Assembly: GCA_020059605.1 (NCBI GenBank) | Contig: JAGVBT010000164.1 | Location: 55,431-119,430 of the forward strand | From: Deltaproteobacteria bacterium | GTDB taxonomy: Bacteria > Desulfobacterota > BSN033 > UBA1163 | DNA length: 64,000 bases | Reading direction: 5' to 3' | Shown here: one piece after another, positions 18,836-28,317 of the stretch | How the letters are laid out: every line of letters begins with the position of its first letter | How positions within the stretch are numbered: the stretch's first letter is position 1 | The notes under the pieces: generated by a model | What the model saw: the letters and a program-made list of their open reading frames with translations, nothing else | What the model was told of the DNA's origin: nothing | Database searches by the model: none | Made by a program: the position numbers and the translations under genes

Positions 18836-19975
18836 CTAATCCATATGCTGCTGCTTGCAAGATGATATGCCATATTGGGCTATCTTGCGTATTTGGTTTT
18901 CTGTCTGGCTTTCTTCCTGGAGATTGCCGGTAGTGACCAACACCATGTCCTGCTTTTCCATGACATAGATTCTCTGGCCCCTTATCCCTGCAGCGTAATA
19001 ATAGCCATCCAATGGAACCGTCCACCAGCTTTGATAGCCGTAGCCTGCATTAGGATTGAATGTTGTCTGCGTCTTAACGGATTCAGCAACAAAGTCAGCG
19101 GGGACAATCTGTTTTCCTTCCCAGAAACCCCTGTTCAATATCAGGTACCCGTATTTAGCCATATCCCGAGGCGTCATGGACAAACCGCCGCCTGCATCAT
19201 AGTTACCCTGCCGGTCCGTTCTCCAGGTAAATTTTGTAATGCCCAGTGGACCGAAGAAGTTATTCTTGGCGAATTCCAAGGTGCTCATACCCGTCTTATT
19301 CGTGACAATAGCGGAGAAAATTTGAGAACATCCTCCATTGTATGCCCAGATGGTGCCGGGTTGGGCGGCCATCGGTCTATCCAGAACAAATTGAATGACG
19401 TCATTGCTGCGGTGCGCTTGAACCATGGAGTTGCGAGGATCGGTATAGGGATAGGCCCGTTCCACCCAATCAAAGCCTGCCTTCATCGTCATAAGATTGA
19501 GCAGGGTAATGCTTTTCTTCCTCTCGTCCAGATTCTGGATGGTACGATTCGGAAAGTAATCCACCATCTTATCATGAAGGCTCTTAATTTTACCCTGTTG
19601 CACCGCTATGCCTACCAGTGAACTCATTACACTCTTTGTGCAGGAGTAGATGTTGTGGATTCCACCCTTGTTCCACGGTGCACGGAAGTATTTTTCATAG
19701 ACGATATAGCCGTGCCTTATGACGATTACAGAATTCACTTCAAGTCCGGAATCCTGCACGCAGCGGGTTATCCGATCGAGGGTGTTAATGTCCATGCCCT
19801 GTTTTTCAGGGGTGCTCACCTGCCATTCCTGGGTTGGCCAGTAGGAGCGCTTGTCCGGGGACGCAGCGGTTGTTTGCGGTGCTACCTGAGAGGGTGAGAC
19901 TTCCGTCTTTGGCGTGCACCCAACCATGACAGAAACGAGCATCAATACCGTGAGAAAGAACAACAGCTTTTTCAT
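18836..19975 (-). CDS. Beta-lactamase-fold serine hydrolase, lipoprotein
   Basis: MKKLLFFLTVLMLVSVMVGC lipobox; SCTKSVMSSLVG (SxxK), YAYNGG-type YxN (WAYNGGCS). Confidence 0.88.
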   Translation of the reverse strand: MKKLLFFLTVLMLVSVMVGCTPKTEVSPSQVAPQTTAASPDKRSYWPTQEWQVSTPEKQGMDINTLDRITRCVQDSGLEVNSVIVIRHGYIVYEKYFRAPWNKGGIHNIYSCTKSVMSSLVGIAVQQGKIKSLHDKMVDYFPNRTIQNLDERKKSITLLNLMTMKAGFDWVERAYPYTDPRNSMVQAHRSNDVIQFVLDRPMAAQPGTIWAYNGGCSQIFSAIVTNKTGMSTLEFAKNNFFGPLGITKFTWRTDRQGNYDAGGGLSMTPRDMAKYGYLILNRGFWEGKQIVPADFVAESVKTQTTFNPNAGYGYQSWWTVPLDGYYYAAGIRGQRIYVMEKQDMVLVTTGNLQEESQTENQIRKIAQYGISSCKQQHMD

Positions 19976-20146
19976 GAAGTCACACTCCTTACGATTTTTA
20001 AAGTGGAGCCTCCGCCGACTGAAACCCATGCCTGCACGCCGAAGTGCGTTACGGTACGCAGGCGTGGCCCCTCCACATGCTTCGTATGGCGGAATCCTCC
20101 GAACCATACCCCACTGCGCTCGTGCGAGCTTCGTAGGGTACCATCA

Positions 20147-20187
20147 ACGCATTCATCCACGGTCCTAAAGACCGTGGATGAATGCGT
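20147..20187. repeat. Perfect 18-bp-arm hairpin
   Basis: acgcattcatccacggtc ctaaa gaccgtggatgaatgcgt. Confidence 0.9.
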
Positions 20188-20362
20188 AGGAGGGTAACAG
20201 AGACATAATCCTCTTCACCCGCATATCATGTGGCCTGATCTCAACTTTTAAAAAAATTTTGTTGATTGTTGTGACCCTTAATTCTTCTTTTGACCCTTAA
20301 TTCTTCTTCCTGATACCATATCGACAGATGCAAGCGGCTCCTTAAATATATGAAAATTAGGA

Positions 20363-20397
20363 TTGACATTCCGAATATTCATGATACAATTTCCTCA
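20363..20397 (+). promoter_or_regulatory. Sigma-70-type promoter with predicted TSS at the start codon of the DUF4143 ATPase gene
   Basis: TTGACA (20363-20368), 16-bp spacer, TACAAT (20385-20390), ATG at 20397 (6 nt after -10). Confidence 0.7.
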
Positions 20398-21545
20398 TGA
20401 TACAAAGACCCTCTTGCATCGACTTGCTCTCGGCTGCAACAAGGCGCTCTCCGGTCACGACTCTCCTTGGCCCCCGTCAGTGTGGCAAGACGACTCTCGC
20501 ACGCATGTTTGCGGAAGGGAAAAAAGCTACCTATTTCGATCTCGAGTCGCAGCCGGACCTCCGGCGCCTCCAGAATCCGGAGCTAATGCTCGGCTCCCTG
20601 AATGGAATCGTTATCCTCGACGAGATCCAAATCATGCCTGAGCTGTTTAACGTTTTGCGCGTTTTGGCCGATCGTCCTAAGAACCGGACGCGCTTTCTCG
20701 TCCTGGGCAGCGCGTCGCCCGGAATTATCAAAAATGTCTCCGAGACCCTTGCAGGCCGGGTGGAGTTTATTGAACTCTCGGGATTCGATCTCCAAGAGAC
20801 CGGAGCCGATTCTTGGGAAAAACTCTGGGTACGCGGAGGATTTCCCAGATCCTTCCTCGCCCGGTCCGAAGGAGACAGTTTGGTTTGGCGCGAGGGTTTT
20901 ATCCGAACTTTCCTGGAACGTGACATCCCCCAACTGGGAGTGACGGTCCTCTCAACCGCCATGCGCCGTTTCTGGACCATGCTGGCTCATTATCATGGTC
21001 AAACCTGGAATGCCTCGGAGTTAGCCCGCTCCATGGGGTTGTCTGACAAGACCGTACGCTCCTATCTTGATATTCTCACCGGCACCTTTATGATCCGGCA
21101 GATCCAGCCGTGGCATGAAAATATCGCGAAGCGCCAGGTCAAAGCACCGAAAATTTACTTTCGTGACTCGGGTCTCCTTCATAGTTTACTCAGCCTAACC
21201 GACTTCCATAGCCTCTCGGGCCACCCACGCATGGGTGCATCCTGGGAGGGCTTCGTTCTGGAGCAGGTCCTGCGGATCCTAAAACCCCCTGAGGCATTCT
21301 TCTGGGCGACCTATCAAGGCGTGGAAATCGATCTTCTCTTTCTCCGGCGAGGACGCCGTTTCGGCATGGAATTCAAATTCAACGAGGCGCCGAAAACGAC
21401 GAGATCGATGCATGCCGCCCTGGAAACTCTATCCTTGGACCATCTCTGGGTTATCTACCCGGGTAAACACAAATATCCTGTGCATGAAAAGATAAGCGTC
21501 TGGCCACTTCGTGATATCTCAGGCTTGCCCGACCAAATCGATTGA
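20397..21545 (+). CDS. AAA ATPase with C-terminal DUF4143-type domain
   Basis: TLLGPRQCGKTTLARMF Walker A, IVILDEIQIMPELF Walker B, FLVLGSASPGI, ELSGFDL, KAPKIYFRDSGLLHSLL, WEGFVLEQVL. Confidence 0.9.
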   Translation: MIQRPSCIDLLSAATRRSPVTTLLGPRQCGKTTLARMFAEGKKATYFDLESQPDLRRLQNPELMLGSLNGIVILDEIQIMPELFNVLRVLADRPKNRTRFLVLGSASPGIIKNVSETLAGRVEFIELSGFDLQETGADSWEKLWVRGGFPRSFLARSEGDSLVWREGFIRTFLERDIPQLGVTVLSTAMRRFWTMLAHYHGQTWNASELARSMGLSDKTVRSYLDILTGTFMIRQIQPWHENIAKRQVKAPKIYFRDSGLLHSLLSLTDFHSLSGHPRMGASWEGFVLEQVLRILKPPEAFFWATYQGVEIDLLFLRRGRRFGMEFKFNEAPKTTRSMHAALETLSLDHLWVIYPGKHKYPVHEKISVWPLRDISGLPDQID

Positions 21546-21569
21546 TATGGCGGCATGCTCCATCAACAA

Positions 21570-21969
21570 GACGGTGTGAAGCCCCAGCACAGGCGGATAA
21601 AACGGGAATTAGGAAAGTTTTCTCTTTGCCCCAACAACAAAATTGACTATTACCGCTCATTTACTAATCAGTCCATAATTGTATGGACACTGAAGACTAA
21701 ATCCCTCCTACCCTCCCTTTACAAAAGGGAGGAATTACCCCTCTTTGGCAAAGAGGGGCGACCTGCCTGCGCGAAGCCGCTTCGGCGAAGGCAGGGGGGA
21801 GATTTTTAGAAGATATGTCTTTTCAATTATGGACTCCTTAGTAACTGCCCCCATTTCTCCCTTTCCCCGCTGAAGAAACCAAACGTCTCGTGTCAAGGGC
21901 TGGACCTTCATGCTTGTGTCTATCAATTCTTTTCCCTTATATCAAAAAATAGAACCGTCCCCTTTTCCT
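21570..21969. repeat. Dispersed repeat copy B (with about 34-bp nested hairpin insertion)
   Basis: Matches 14593-15064; contains acctgcctgcgcgaagccgcttcggcgaaggcagg at ~21760-21796 absent from copy A. Confidence 0.9.
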
Positions 21970-22186
21970 ACACACGTCCCCTTCCTAACCAGCTTCTTAG
22001 GTATTTCTAATGGGTGACCCCCAATGCTCTGACCCCCAATGCTCCTTCGGCTTTATGAGCCAGAGCAGGGGGCGCCTTTGGGCTCACCCTTGCTTAGTTT
22101 GTACTGAAGTGGCAAGTCTGATTGACACAGAGTTCGGAATAAGAGAATGTTCCCATCACGATACACTCATTTGACTGTCCTCATCT

Positions 22187-22250
22187 CTTCTTTCTCCCGA
22201 TGAAGGAAATCAAATGTCCTTTGTCAAGGGCTGACCCCTTATCTTTTACT
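22187..22250. repeat. Partial copy of the dispersed repeat 3' portion
   Basis: ctttctcccgatgaaggaaatcaaatgtcctttgtcaagggctgaccccttat resembles ctttccccgatgaaggaggtaaatgtctcatgtcaaggattgacccctcat in copy A. Confidence 0.6.
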
Positions 22251-22382
22251 TCTATTGTTGAGACTCCCCATAACGTGGGGTAATTTAATCACCTTGGTGT
22301 AATGGGATCTGATCTAAACTTTTGGCAAAATATTTTTGAATCTTGAGGCCTGCCCCCGTTTTTCCTCTAAAAGATCGAGGTC

Positions 22383-25300
22383 TTATTTTCCTTTGTCATG
22401 GGGCACAGTCACACTCACACTTCCTGTCGAGCTTTTGTTAAAGGCATCAGTGCATGTAATTCCAATTGTATACACACGTCCCTTTCCTGTCCCGGACCGT
22501 TCTGCCCTGAGGTTCACACTGAGATCCCCGGTGATCTGCCAATCTGGATACATGTCGCCATCGCCGAGGCCCTCTTGCGGTTCATTACTGCTTACTGAGG
22601 TAATTTTACACGTTGGCAGGGGATTGCAGTTATAGAATGCCGATGCCCCCACATTAACTGAGATCATTTTATGGTTCGGTGGCCAGAGGACAGCCGGATT
22701 AGCGAACGGGTCTCCCAGTACACATGCACAGGCATCTCCGATCCCATCGCCATCAGAATCTTTTTGCTCGGGATTAAAAACAGAGGGGCAGTTATCTGAG
22801 GCATCTCCGATCCCGTCGCCATCAGAATCCTTTTGGTCCGGGTTATAAATATATGGAGAGTTGTCCTGAGCGTTGAGAATGCCATCGTTATCAATATCAG
22901 GATCGCAGGCATCCCCGATGCCATCTTTATCTAAATCTTCCTGGTCTGGGTTATAAACACTCGGACAATTGTCCATCGAGTTAAAAATGCCGTCTCTATC
23001 GGTATCCAATGGCCCTGGGGTCGGTTTTTCCACTACATTATTGCTAATAGGCGTTATGGGAATCTCGCGCCTTCGCACCTGAGAAGGTTGCACTGAATAA
23101 TCAGTCGTTCCATCCCCATTCCAATCAATCAACATTTCGTAGTTGGGATTATTACTACTTGCGTGTACCATTGCTATGCCATTTTTAGAGATAGAAATCC
23201 CTTCATAGATAACAGTCATAGCTTCTGAAGCGGTTCGTTCATATTTGCTGAATGCAAAGTCGAAAACACCTTCGCCCGTTGCTGTTGCTTCGAGCTTAAA
23301 CAAGAGATCATCCGAAGTGACTATAATCGACTTGTTCTTGTGGTCCGGAGTATAGAGATACAGGCCTGGTATCTGTGCTTCAATCTTCCCTGCGCTGTTT
23401 GGCCCTACATGGTTTCCCGCAGAATCGTAAATATGCAAGCGTACCGGGCTATTCGTGCATGTTGAATAATTGTCTGGTAGCGGGTTCCTCGCAAAGCCCA
23501 TAGGGTCCTTCCATTTAGTAGTAGTCCCAGGACTATTGGGCCCCGAAGAACCTGTGTTTATTGCAGCTGGTCCCCAGTCAATCTCTCCCCAATGTCCCTT
23601 CCAATTGATCCACGTAGAAGTTTCGGAATCGACCTGAACCAAGTTATACGTTTCAACAGGAACACCTGGGTCTCCAGGTATAGAAGGTGGTGTGAGTTCT
23701 TTTTCAACCCATGCATGATCTGTAAAACAGTCGTCAAACCAGTTATCAATCTCTTGGTAAAAGGGATGTGCTCCTGCAGACCAATAGCTAGCATGTGAAC
23801 CACTGGCCACATAAACCACAGGATGAATGTCCTCCAACCTTTCAACTGTCTTATCATCCCATTGGAAATTCGTCCCACCATGGTGCCAGGCGTAGGTGAT
23901 GTATTTAGGATTCCTTGAAGGATAGTCTAGGATCACCTGAATCATTTCCCAGTCACCCTCATGCTTATTCTCCCAGTCATTATATGGGTAGAAGAACCAG
24001 TACTGAAGTGCCTTATAAGACTTTCCAGTCTCACGATCAGTGAATTCTCTTTCTGTGCCATAAACCGTGTTGCTATAATCCTTAAATCTTTCGGGTTCAG
24101 GAACTATGCTTCTTTGATTTATATATCCACCATCCGCACCTTCCATATCCAGGTTCGCTCCCTCTTCATTATGTTTCATTAAACTAGATAAGGCTACTGG
24201 CTTACGGTCGTAATCATAGGAACACTTTAACAACAAGCCATCCCACCAGCAATGTGGGTTCAGACTGTGAAGGTCGGATTCATCCAGTATGCTTCTTATC
24301 TCTTTGGGCTGAAAGTCACTGTTATTGGGTGGGCAATATTCATAGGGAACACAGTAAGGGGAATTGGGTGGGTAACCGGGTGGGCAGTAATAACGGATAT
24401 AACACCCATATGCACCAGAAATACGTATTATAGGGGCATACATGTCAAGGCAAGAAATACCTTTTCCGTTACTGCAATTTCCCTGACAAATATCACCTAC
24501 CCAATCACTGTCGATATCCTCTTGCTCAGGATTATGGTCGATTGGACAGTTGTCACAGGCGTCTCCGATTCCATCACCGTCATAATCCTCTTGATTAGAA
24601 TTATAATCGTATCGGCAGTTGTCGCAGACATCACCTTTTCCATCGCCGTCGCTGTCCAACTGGTCTGGATTTGAAACAGAAGGACAGTTGTCACACGCAT
24701 CGCCTACTCCATCCCCGTCGCTATCCAGTTGGTCAGGATTATAAACAGATGGGCAGTGGTCGCAGACATCGCCTACCCAATCGCCGTCGCTATCCAGCTG
24801 GTCGGGATTTGAAACATATGGACAGTTGTCGCAGACATCGCCTATCCCATCGCCATCACTATCTTGCTGGTCTGGATTTGAAATAAATGGGCAGTTGTCG
24901 CAGACATCGCCTACCCCGTCCCAGTCACTATCCAGTTGGTCGGGATTTGAAACATATGGGCAGTTGTCGCAGGCATCCTTCACCCCATCTCCGTCAGAAT
25001 CCTTTTGTAATAAAACCTCGATGTTCGGGCTAAAAAGAATCCGGTAGTAATCTTCAAGGCGGAAGGAGGCGCTCCCCCATTTTTGATCGAATGCTGCCTG
25101 GTCGAAGCGGATAATCGGATAGAAATACACGGAAGCCACGCAAACATCATCACTTAAATCAAGTGTACCGACGCTCGAGCAGTTGGCATTGGCAGAGAGA
25201 AACACCTGATACTGGTTGTTAATCGCCAGGTCAAGCGTAATGGATTGATCTAATGAAGCGGAATACGGCCCTACCCCATGCCAACCTATCTGGAATGGAT

Positions 25301-27461
25301 CCGAAGGGAAACCCGGCCACGGTAAATGGTACACATATACCCCTGCGCCAAAGCCTCCATAACCCTTCTCCACAGAGCCTACAGCATGAGCTGCGATTTT
25401 AACGGGAATAGTTGTTGGAATCAGCGGCGGATTACCCGCCTGCACCACATTGAAATAGTACCTTAAATCCCCTTGGGCATGAGCCCTTGCAAAGTTCTTA
25501 TAATACCCATCCAATGATGACGATGCATGTGCCTCGATTTTTCCGGGCACAGGGATCCCATCTTCAGAGCATCCCACAAATTTTAGAGTGATGTTGCCGG
25601 CAGCGGAGTAGATGGTGTTACCCAAATATCCCCAGTCAACCACCACTGGTCCACATTGAATCCCAAAATTATTCACGTCTTCCCAAGAGATGAAATTATA
25701 GTTGGTTTCGTCGATGTGACACACAACTTGAGTGTATATATTCGCGATGGCCAAATCCTCCTGATTTGGATTGGTGCCTAATTGGTACTCTTGTAAATTC
25801 GTGATGTTATCGGCGTCATTATCCAGTGCCGCATCTAAAGGATTGAGTGGATTAAGCCCATTGGCCACTTCCCAACCGTCTGGCATTCCATCATTATCTG
25901 TATCCCGGTTTCTTGGGTTCGTGCCCAATCTAAATTCTTGCAAGTTCGTGAGGCCATCCCAATCAGCCTCGCCTGAAGGCCCTTGGGTTAGATCCCCAAA
26001 ATATGTCATCTCCCAACTATCTGGGAGGCCATCCAGGTCGGAATCCATCTCTGTGACGACTACGTTGTCAAACGCAACGGTTATTCGACCCCACTCATCT
26101 GAGTTATGTATCTCGCTGACACGGGTCCCAATGCCTTTGCGGCCTTTAGGGAGGCCGGCAACGTTCGGGAGGGAGGCCGAGTCAAATGAGATTTCAGAGT
26201 CGTCGCAACCAAGAGTAGCAGTTGATCCGTCCCAGGAAATAGAAAATCTATGTGTTTCATTGATGTTGACATTTTTGAAGATCCCCGAGTGAAGAACTTC
26301 AGATTCATTTGGCAGGTTGCAGTCGGGGGCAGTGCATCTTGATACAGCGTAGAATGCCTGTGGGCCGCTCCCTTGATCTAAGATTCCCACTATTGCATTG
26401 ACATCTCCTGACAAATCATACGGTTGACTACTTCCAGTGCCATCATTAAACAAGCCTGCATAAAGTCTGCCCTGTGAACGGGCACCCACTGTCTGAATAT
26501 CTATGGCTTTAAGATCTGCTTCAAATCCCCAAATTTCTTGGGAATCAACGAAATGCATATTGTTGTCGCCATTAACTCCAAATCGGCTCAATCTTGATAC
26601 GAGCACTCCGCCAGAAACTGCCCGGACAAACCCCCAGGTGGCCCACCTGGTTGGATCGATCCCGCCAGTTTCAAAGTCGTCGTACTTGTTTATCAGGTCT
26701 CCATTTACATACACATTGTCGAACTCAGCAGAGACAAATCCTCCTTCATTTGGACCCGAAATGTCGCTGATGCGAGTTCCAATTGTTTTGAAGGAAGTAT
26801 TAGGTACTTCTGACCTTGTCGGACCAGAATATAATCTGTTAGTTGAACCAAACCAAAAACTAAATAACGTCGTCCCATCATAGCTGATGGATAAGTTGTG
26901 TGTTTCTCCAGGGTTAACGGTCCCAAGGAATTCCTCGTAGTTCAAGACCGTAGGGGAGGTGCATTGTGCATCGCCACATCGAGAGACCATGTAGTATCCC
27001 CTCAAGGCACCTGCTCTTTCTCTGATTCCTATCTCGGCATGGATATCTCCCAAAGTGTCTCTGTAAAAGTAACCCCCAAGGCGGGCACGGGGGAATGCTT
27101 CAGTATTACTTACTGTGATGATGGTAACATCCGCGTTAATGGAATTTATTGCATTCGGATCAATAAAAATTAGGTCATTGCTTCCGTTTATCCCATACCG
27201 AGTGAGAGTAGACACAAGCACTCCGTCTCGAACGTACCTCACAAATTCGAGATTCTCCCACTTGGTTCCGTCAATTCGGCTTCCGGAGAAATCGTCAACC
27301 AAGTATTGTGCTTGAACACTATTTATTATTCCCAAGATGGCAATAAAGAAAAAAATGGCCAACAATAAATTGAACGACTTGAACCTGTTTTTCACAAAAA
27401 ATGAACCAAATATTTTACGAACTAACTGTCTTTTATTCATGAGCACAATCTCCTTTCTCAT
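22383..27461 (-). CDS. Large secreted multidomain protein: LamG-like segments, thrombospondin type 3 (calcium-binding) repeats, Vps62-like domain
   Basis: Signal-anchor N-terminus ([23 protein letters not shown]), two homologous [23 protein letters not shown] segments, eight [23 protein letters not shown]-type units, [26 protein letters not shown]...[10 protein letters not shown]...[12 protein letters not shown] (Vps62-like), further TSP3 units, C-terminal [13 protein letters not shown]...[18 protein letters not shown]. Confidence 0.88.
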   Translation of the reverse strand: MRKEIVLMNKRQLVRKIFGSFFVKNRFKSFNLLLAIFFFIAILGIINSVQAQYLVDDFSGSRIDGTKWENLEFVRYVRDGVLVSTLTRYGINGSNDLIFIDPNAINSINADVTIITVSNTEAFPRARLGGYFYRDTLGDIHAEIGIRERAGALRGYYMVSRCGDAQCTSPTVLNYEEFLGTVNPGETHNLSISYDGTTLFSFWFGSTNRLYSGPTRSEVPNTSFKTIGTRISDISGPNEGGFVSAEFDNVYVNGDLINKYDDFETGGIDPTRWATWGFVRAVSGGVLVSRLSRFGVNGDNNMHFVDSQEIWGFEADLKAIDIQTVGARSQGRLYAGLFNDGTGSSQPYDLSGDVNAIVGILDQGSGPQAFYAVSRCTAPDCNLPNESEVLHSGIFKNVNINETHRFSISWDGSTATLGCDDSEISFDSASLPNVAGLPKGRKGIGTRVSEIHNSDEWGRITVAFDNVVVTEMDSDLDGLPDSWEMTYFGDLTQGPSGEADWDGLTNLQEFRLGTNPRNRDTDNDGMPDGWEVANGLNPLNPLDAALDNDADNITNLQEYQLGTNPNQEDLAIANIYTQVVCHIDETNYNFISWEDVNNFGIQCGPVVVDWGYLGNTIYSAAGNITLKFVGCSEDGIPVPGKIEAHASSSLDGYYKNFARAHAQGDLRYYFNVVQAGNPPLIPTTIPVKIAAHAVGSVEKGYGGFGAGVYVYHLPWPGFPSDPFQIGWHGVGPYSASLDQSITLDLAINNQYQVFLSANANCSSVGTLDLSDDVCVASVYFYPIIRFDQAAFDQKWGSASFRLEDYYRILFSPNIEVLLQKDSDGDGVKDACDNCPYVSNPDQLDSDWDGVGDVCDNCPFISNPDQQDSDGDGIGDVCDNCPYVSNPDQLDSDGDWVGDVCDHCPSVYNPDQLDSDGDGVGDACDNCPSVSNPDQLDSDGDGKGDVCDNCRYDYNSNQEDYDGDGIGDACDNCPIDHNPEQEDIDSDWVGDICQGNCSNGKGISCLDMYAPIIRISGAYGCYIRYYCPPGYPPNSPYCVPYEYCPPNNSDFQPKEIRSILDESDLHSLNPHCWWDGLLLKCSYDYDRKPVALSSLMKHNEEGANLDMEGADGGYINQRSIVPEPERFKDYSNTVYGTEREFTDRETGKSYKALQYWFFYPYNDWENKHEGDWEMIQVILDYPSRNPKYITYAWHHGGTNFQWDDKTVERLEDIHPVVYVASGSHASYWSAGAHPFYQEIDNWFDDCFTDHAWVEKELTPPSIPGDPGVPVETYNLVQVDSETSTWINWKGHWGEIDWGPAAINTGSSGPNSPGTTTKWKDPMGFARNPLPDNYSTCTNSPVRLHIYDSAGNHVGPNSAGKIEAQIPGLYLYTPDHKNKSIIVTSDDLLFKLEATATGEGVFDFAFSKYERTASEAMTVIYEGISISKNGIAMVHASSNNPNYEMLIDWNGDGTTDYSVQPSQVRRREIPITPISNNVVEKPTPGPLDTDRDGIFNSMDNCPSVYNPDQEDLDKDGIGDACDPDIDNDGILNAQDNSPYIYNPDQKDSDGDGIGDASDNCPSVFNPEQKDSDGDGIGDACACVLGDPFANPAVLWPPNHKMISVNVGASAFYNCNPLPTCKITSVSSNEPQEGLGDGDMYPDWQITGDLSVNLRAERSGTGKGRVYTIGITCTDAFNKSSTGSVSVTVPHDKGK
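24480..25010 (-). repeat. Tandem 69-bp-period coding repeat (TSP3 units)
   Basis: Successive DSDGDGxGDxCDNCPxxxNPDQ units; DNA gggcagttgtcgcagacatcgcct... recurs with 69-bp period. Confidence 0.9.
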
Positions 27462-27636
27462 TTATATTTCCTGGACGTTTCTAAAATAATAAAACCACCT
27501 AATCTGTGGCATTTCTAAGTCCTAGCAGGGTTCTGCTTTCGGCGAATTCAGGATGGACCAGAATTCATCGAGATTGCTAAAAGCTCTTTTTCCCTCAACC
27601 CCGACTTCCTCAACCACTCCGGCAAGGATTCTATTC

Positions 27637-27949
27637 TCATAATTTCACTTCACTGACCTGAATCGTGGGTTGAATGGTGGTGTAATTGAGCATATCTGCC
27701 ATGATTGCCTAGGGCATACAGGCCGAAGGCCGTTTGAAATGCCTCCATTGATTCGAAATAGAGGTGACACATGGCGATGTAGGTTGCCGGCGTCCCTATC
27801 GGTATGCCGCTCAGTCCCTGTTCTGCATCCACACACTTGCAGGCAGTCCCTAACTTTTTTCTGACCATGGGAATGTGTTTATTAAAATAGTAGTCCATGT
27901 CGAATGTTTTACCTTCTTCATTCGAATAAAACAGACTGACCTTGATCAC
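27637..27949 (-). pseudogene. EthD-family small protein with C-terminal frameshift
   Basis: MIKVSLFYSNEEGKTFDMDYYFNKHIPMVRKKLG...YIAMCHLYFESMEAFQTAFG then the frame ends LYALGNHGRYAQLHHHSTHDSGQ*, whereas the next frame reads IMADMLNYTTIQPTIQVSEVKL*, the expected EthD C-terminus. Confidence 0.7.
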
Positions 27950-28154
27950 TGATCTGTCCTCTCTTCCTGTTGTGAGGATGAGCGGGTCTGTCTTCAGGAA
28001 TCAAAGAGGAGGGTTGGAATTTATTTTCGTCTTTTTTGATGTATCCAAACCCTCCACACTTGGAACAGACGACTCCATATTTACGGCCATAGCTGTTGCA
28101 GTGAGGACAACCCTTCATACCAATTCTTTCCGCATCAAATGCTTTGTTTTTCAT
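27918..28154 (-). CDS. Small zinc-ribbon-like protein
   Basis: CPHCNSYGRKYGVVCSKCGGFG: two CxxC pairs in a 78-aa ORF. Confidence 0.5.
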   Translation of the reverse strand: MKNKAFDAERIGMKGCPHCNSYGRKYGVVCSKCGGFGYIKKDENKFQPSSLIPEDRPAHPHNRKRGQISDQGQSVLFE

Positions 28155-28317
28155 TTTACTGGTTTACTATTTACACTCTTATATTTAAAAAATTGTGAAA
28201 TTGACATTACCTTTAGCCTATGATATGGTTCCTGATGGTTCGAACCGTCAGATATTTTTGCTTATTTTCTGTTGTTGTAAAACCTATTGATTTATCAATG
28301 GGTTCTGAAGGGGAAAA

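Noticed and set aside
20003-20197. 64-aa ORF over the hairpin cluster, considered as a TnpB remnant
   Set aside because: No recognisable TnpB/transposase motif in any frame; left as a structural repeat only.
22015-22044. tgacccccaatgctc tandem duplication
   Set aside because: Only a single 15-bp duplication in junk intergenic sequence; not enough to call a feature.
24252-24674. 140-aa + strand ORF
   Set aside because: Antisense shadow of the TSP3 protein with repetitive composition.
24480-25010. Regularly spaced repeats that could be mistaken for a CRISPR array
   Set aside because: The period is 69 bp, the units are contiguous without unique spacers, and they translate in frame as TSP3 repeats of the 1692-aa protein.
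28232-28251. GGTTCGAACC as a tRNA T-loop
   Set aside because: No acceptor, D or anticodon arms around it; it is simply the centre of a 20-bp palindrome.
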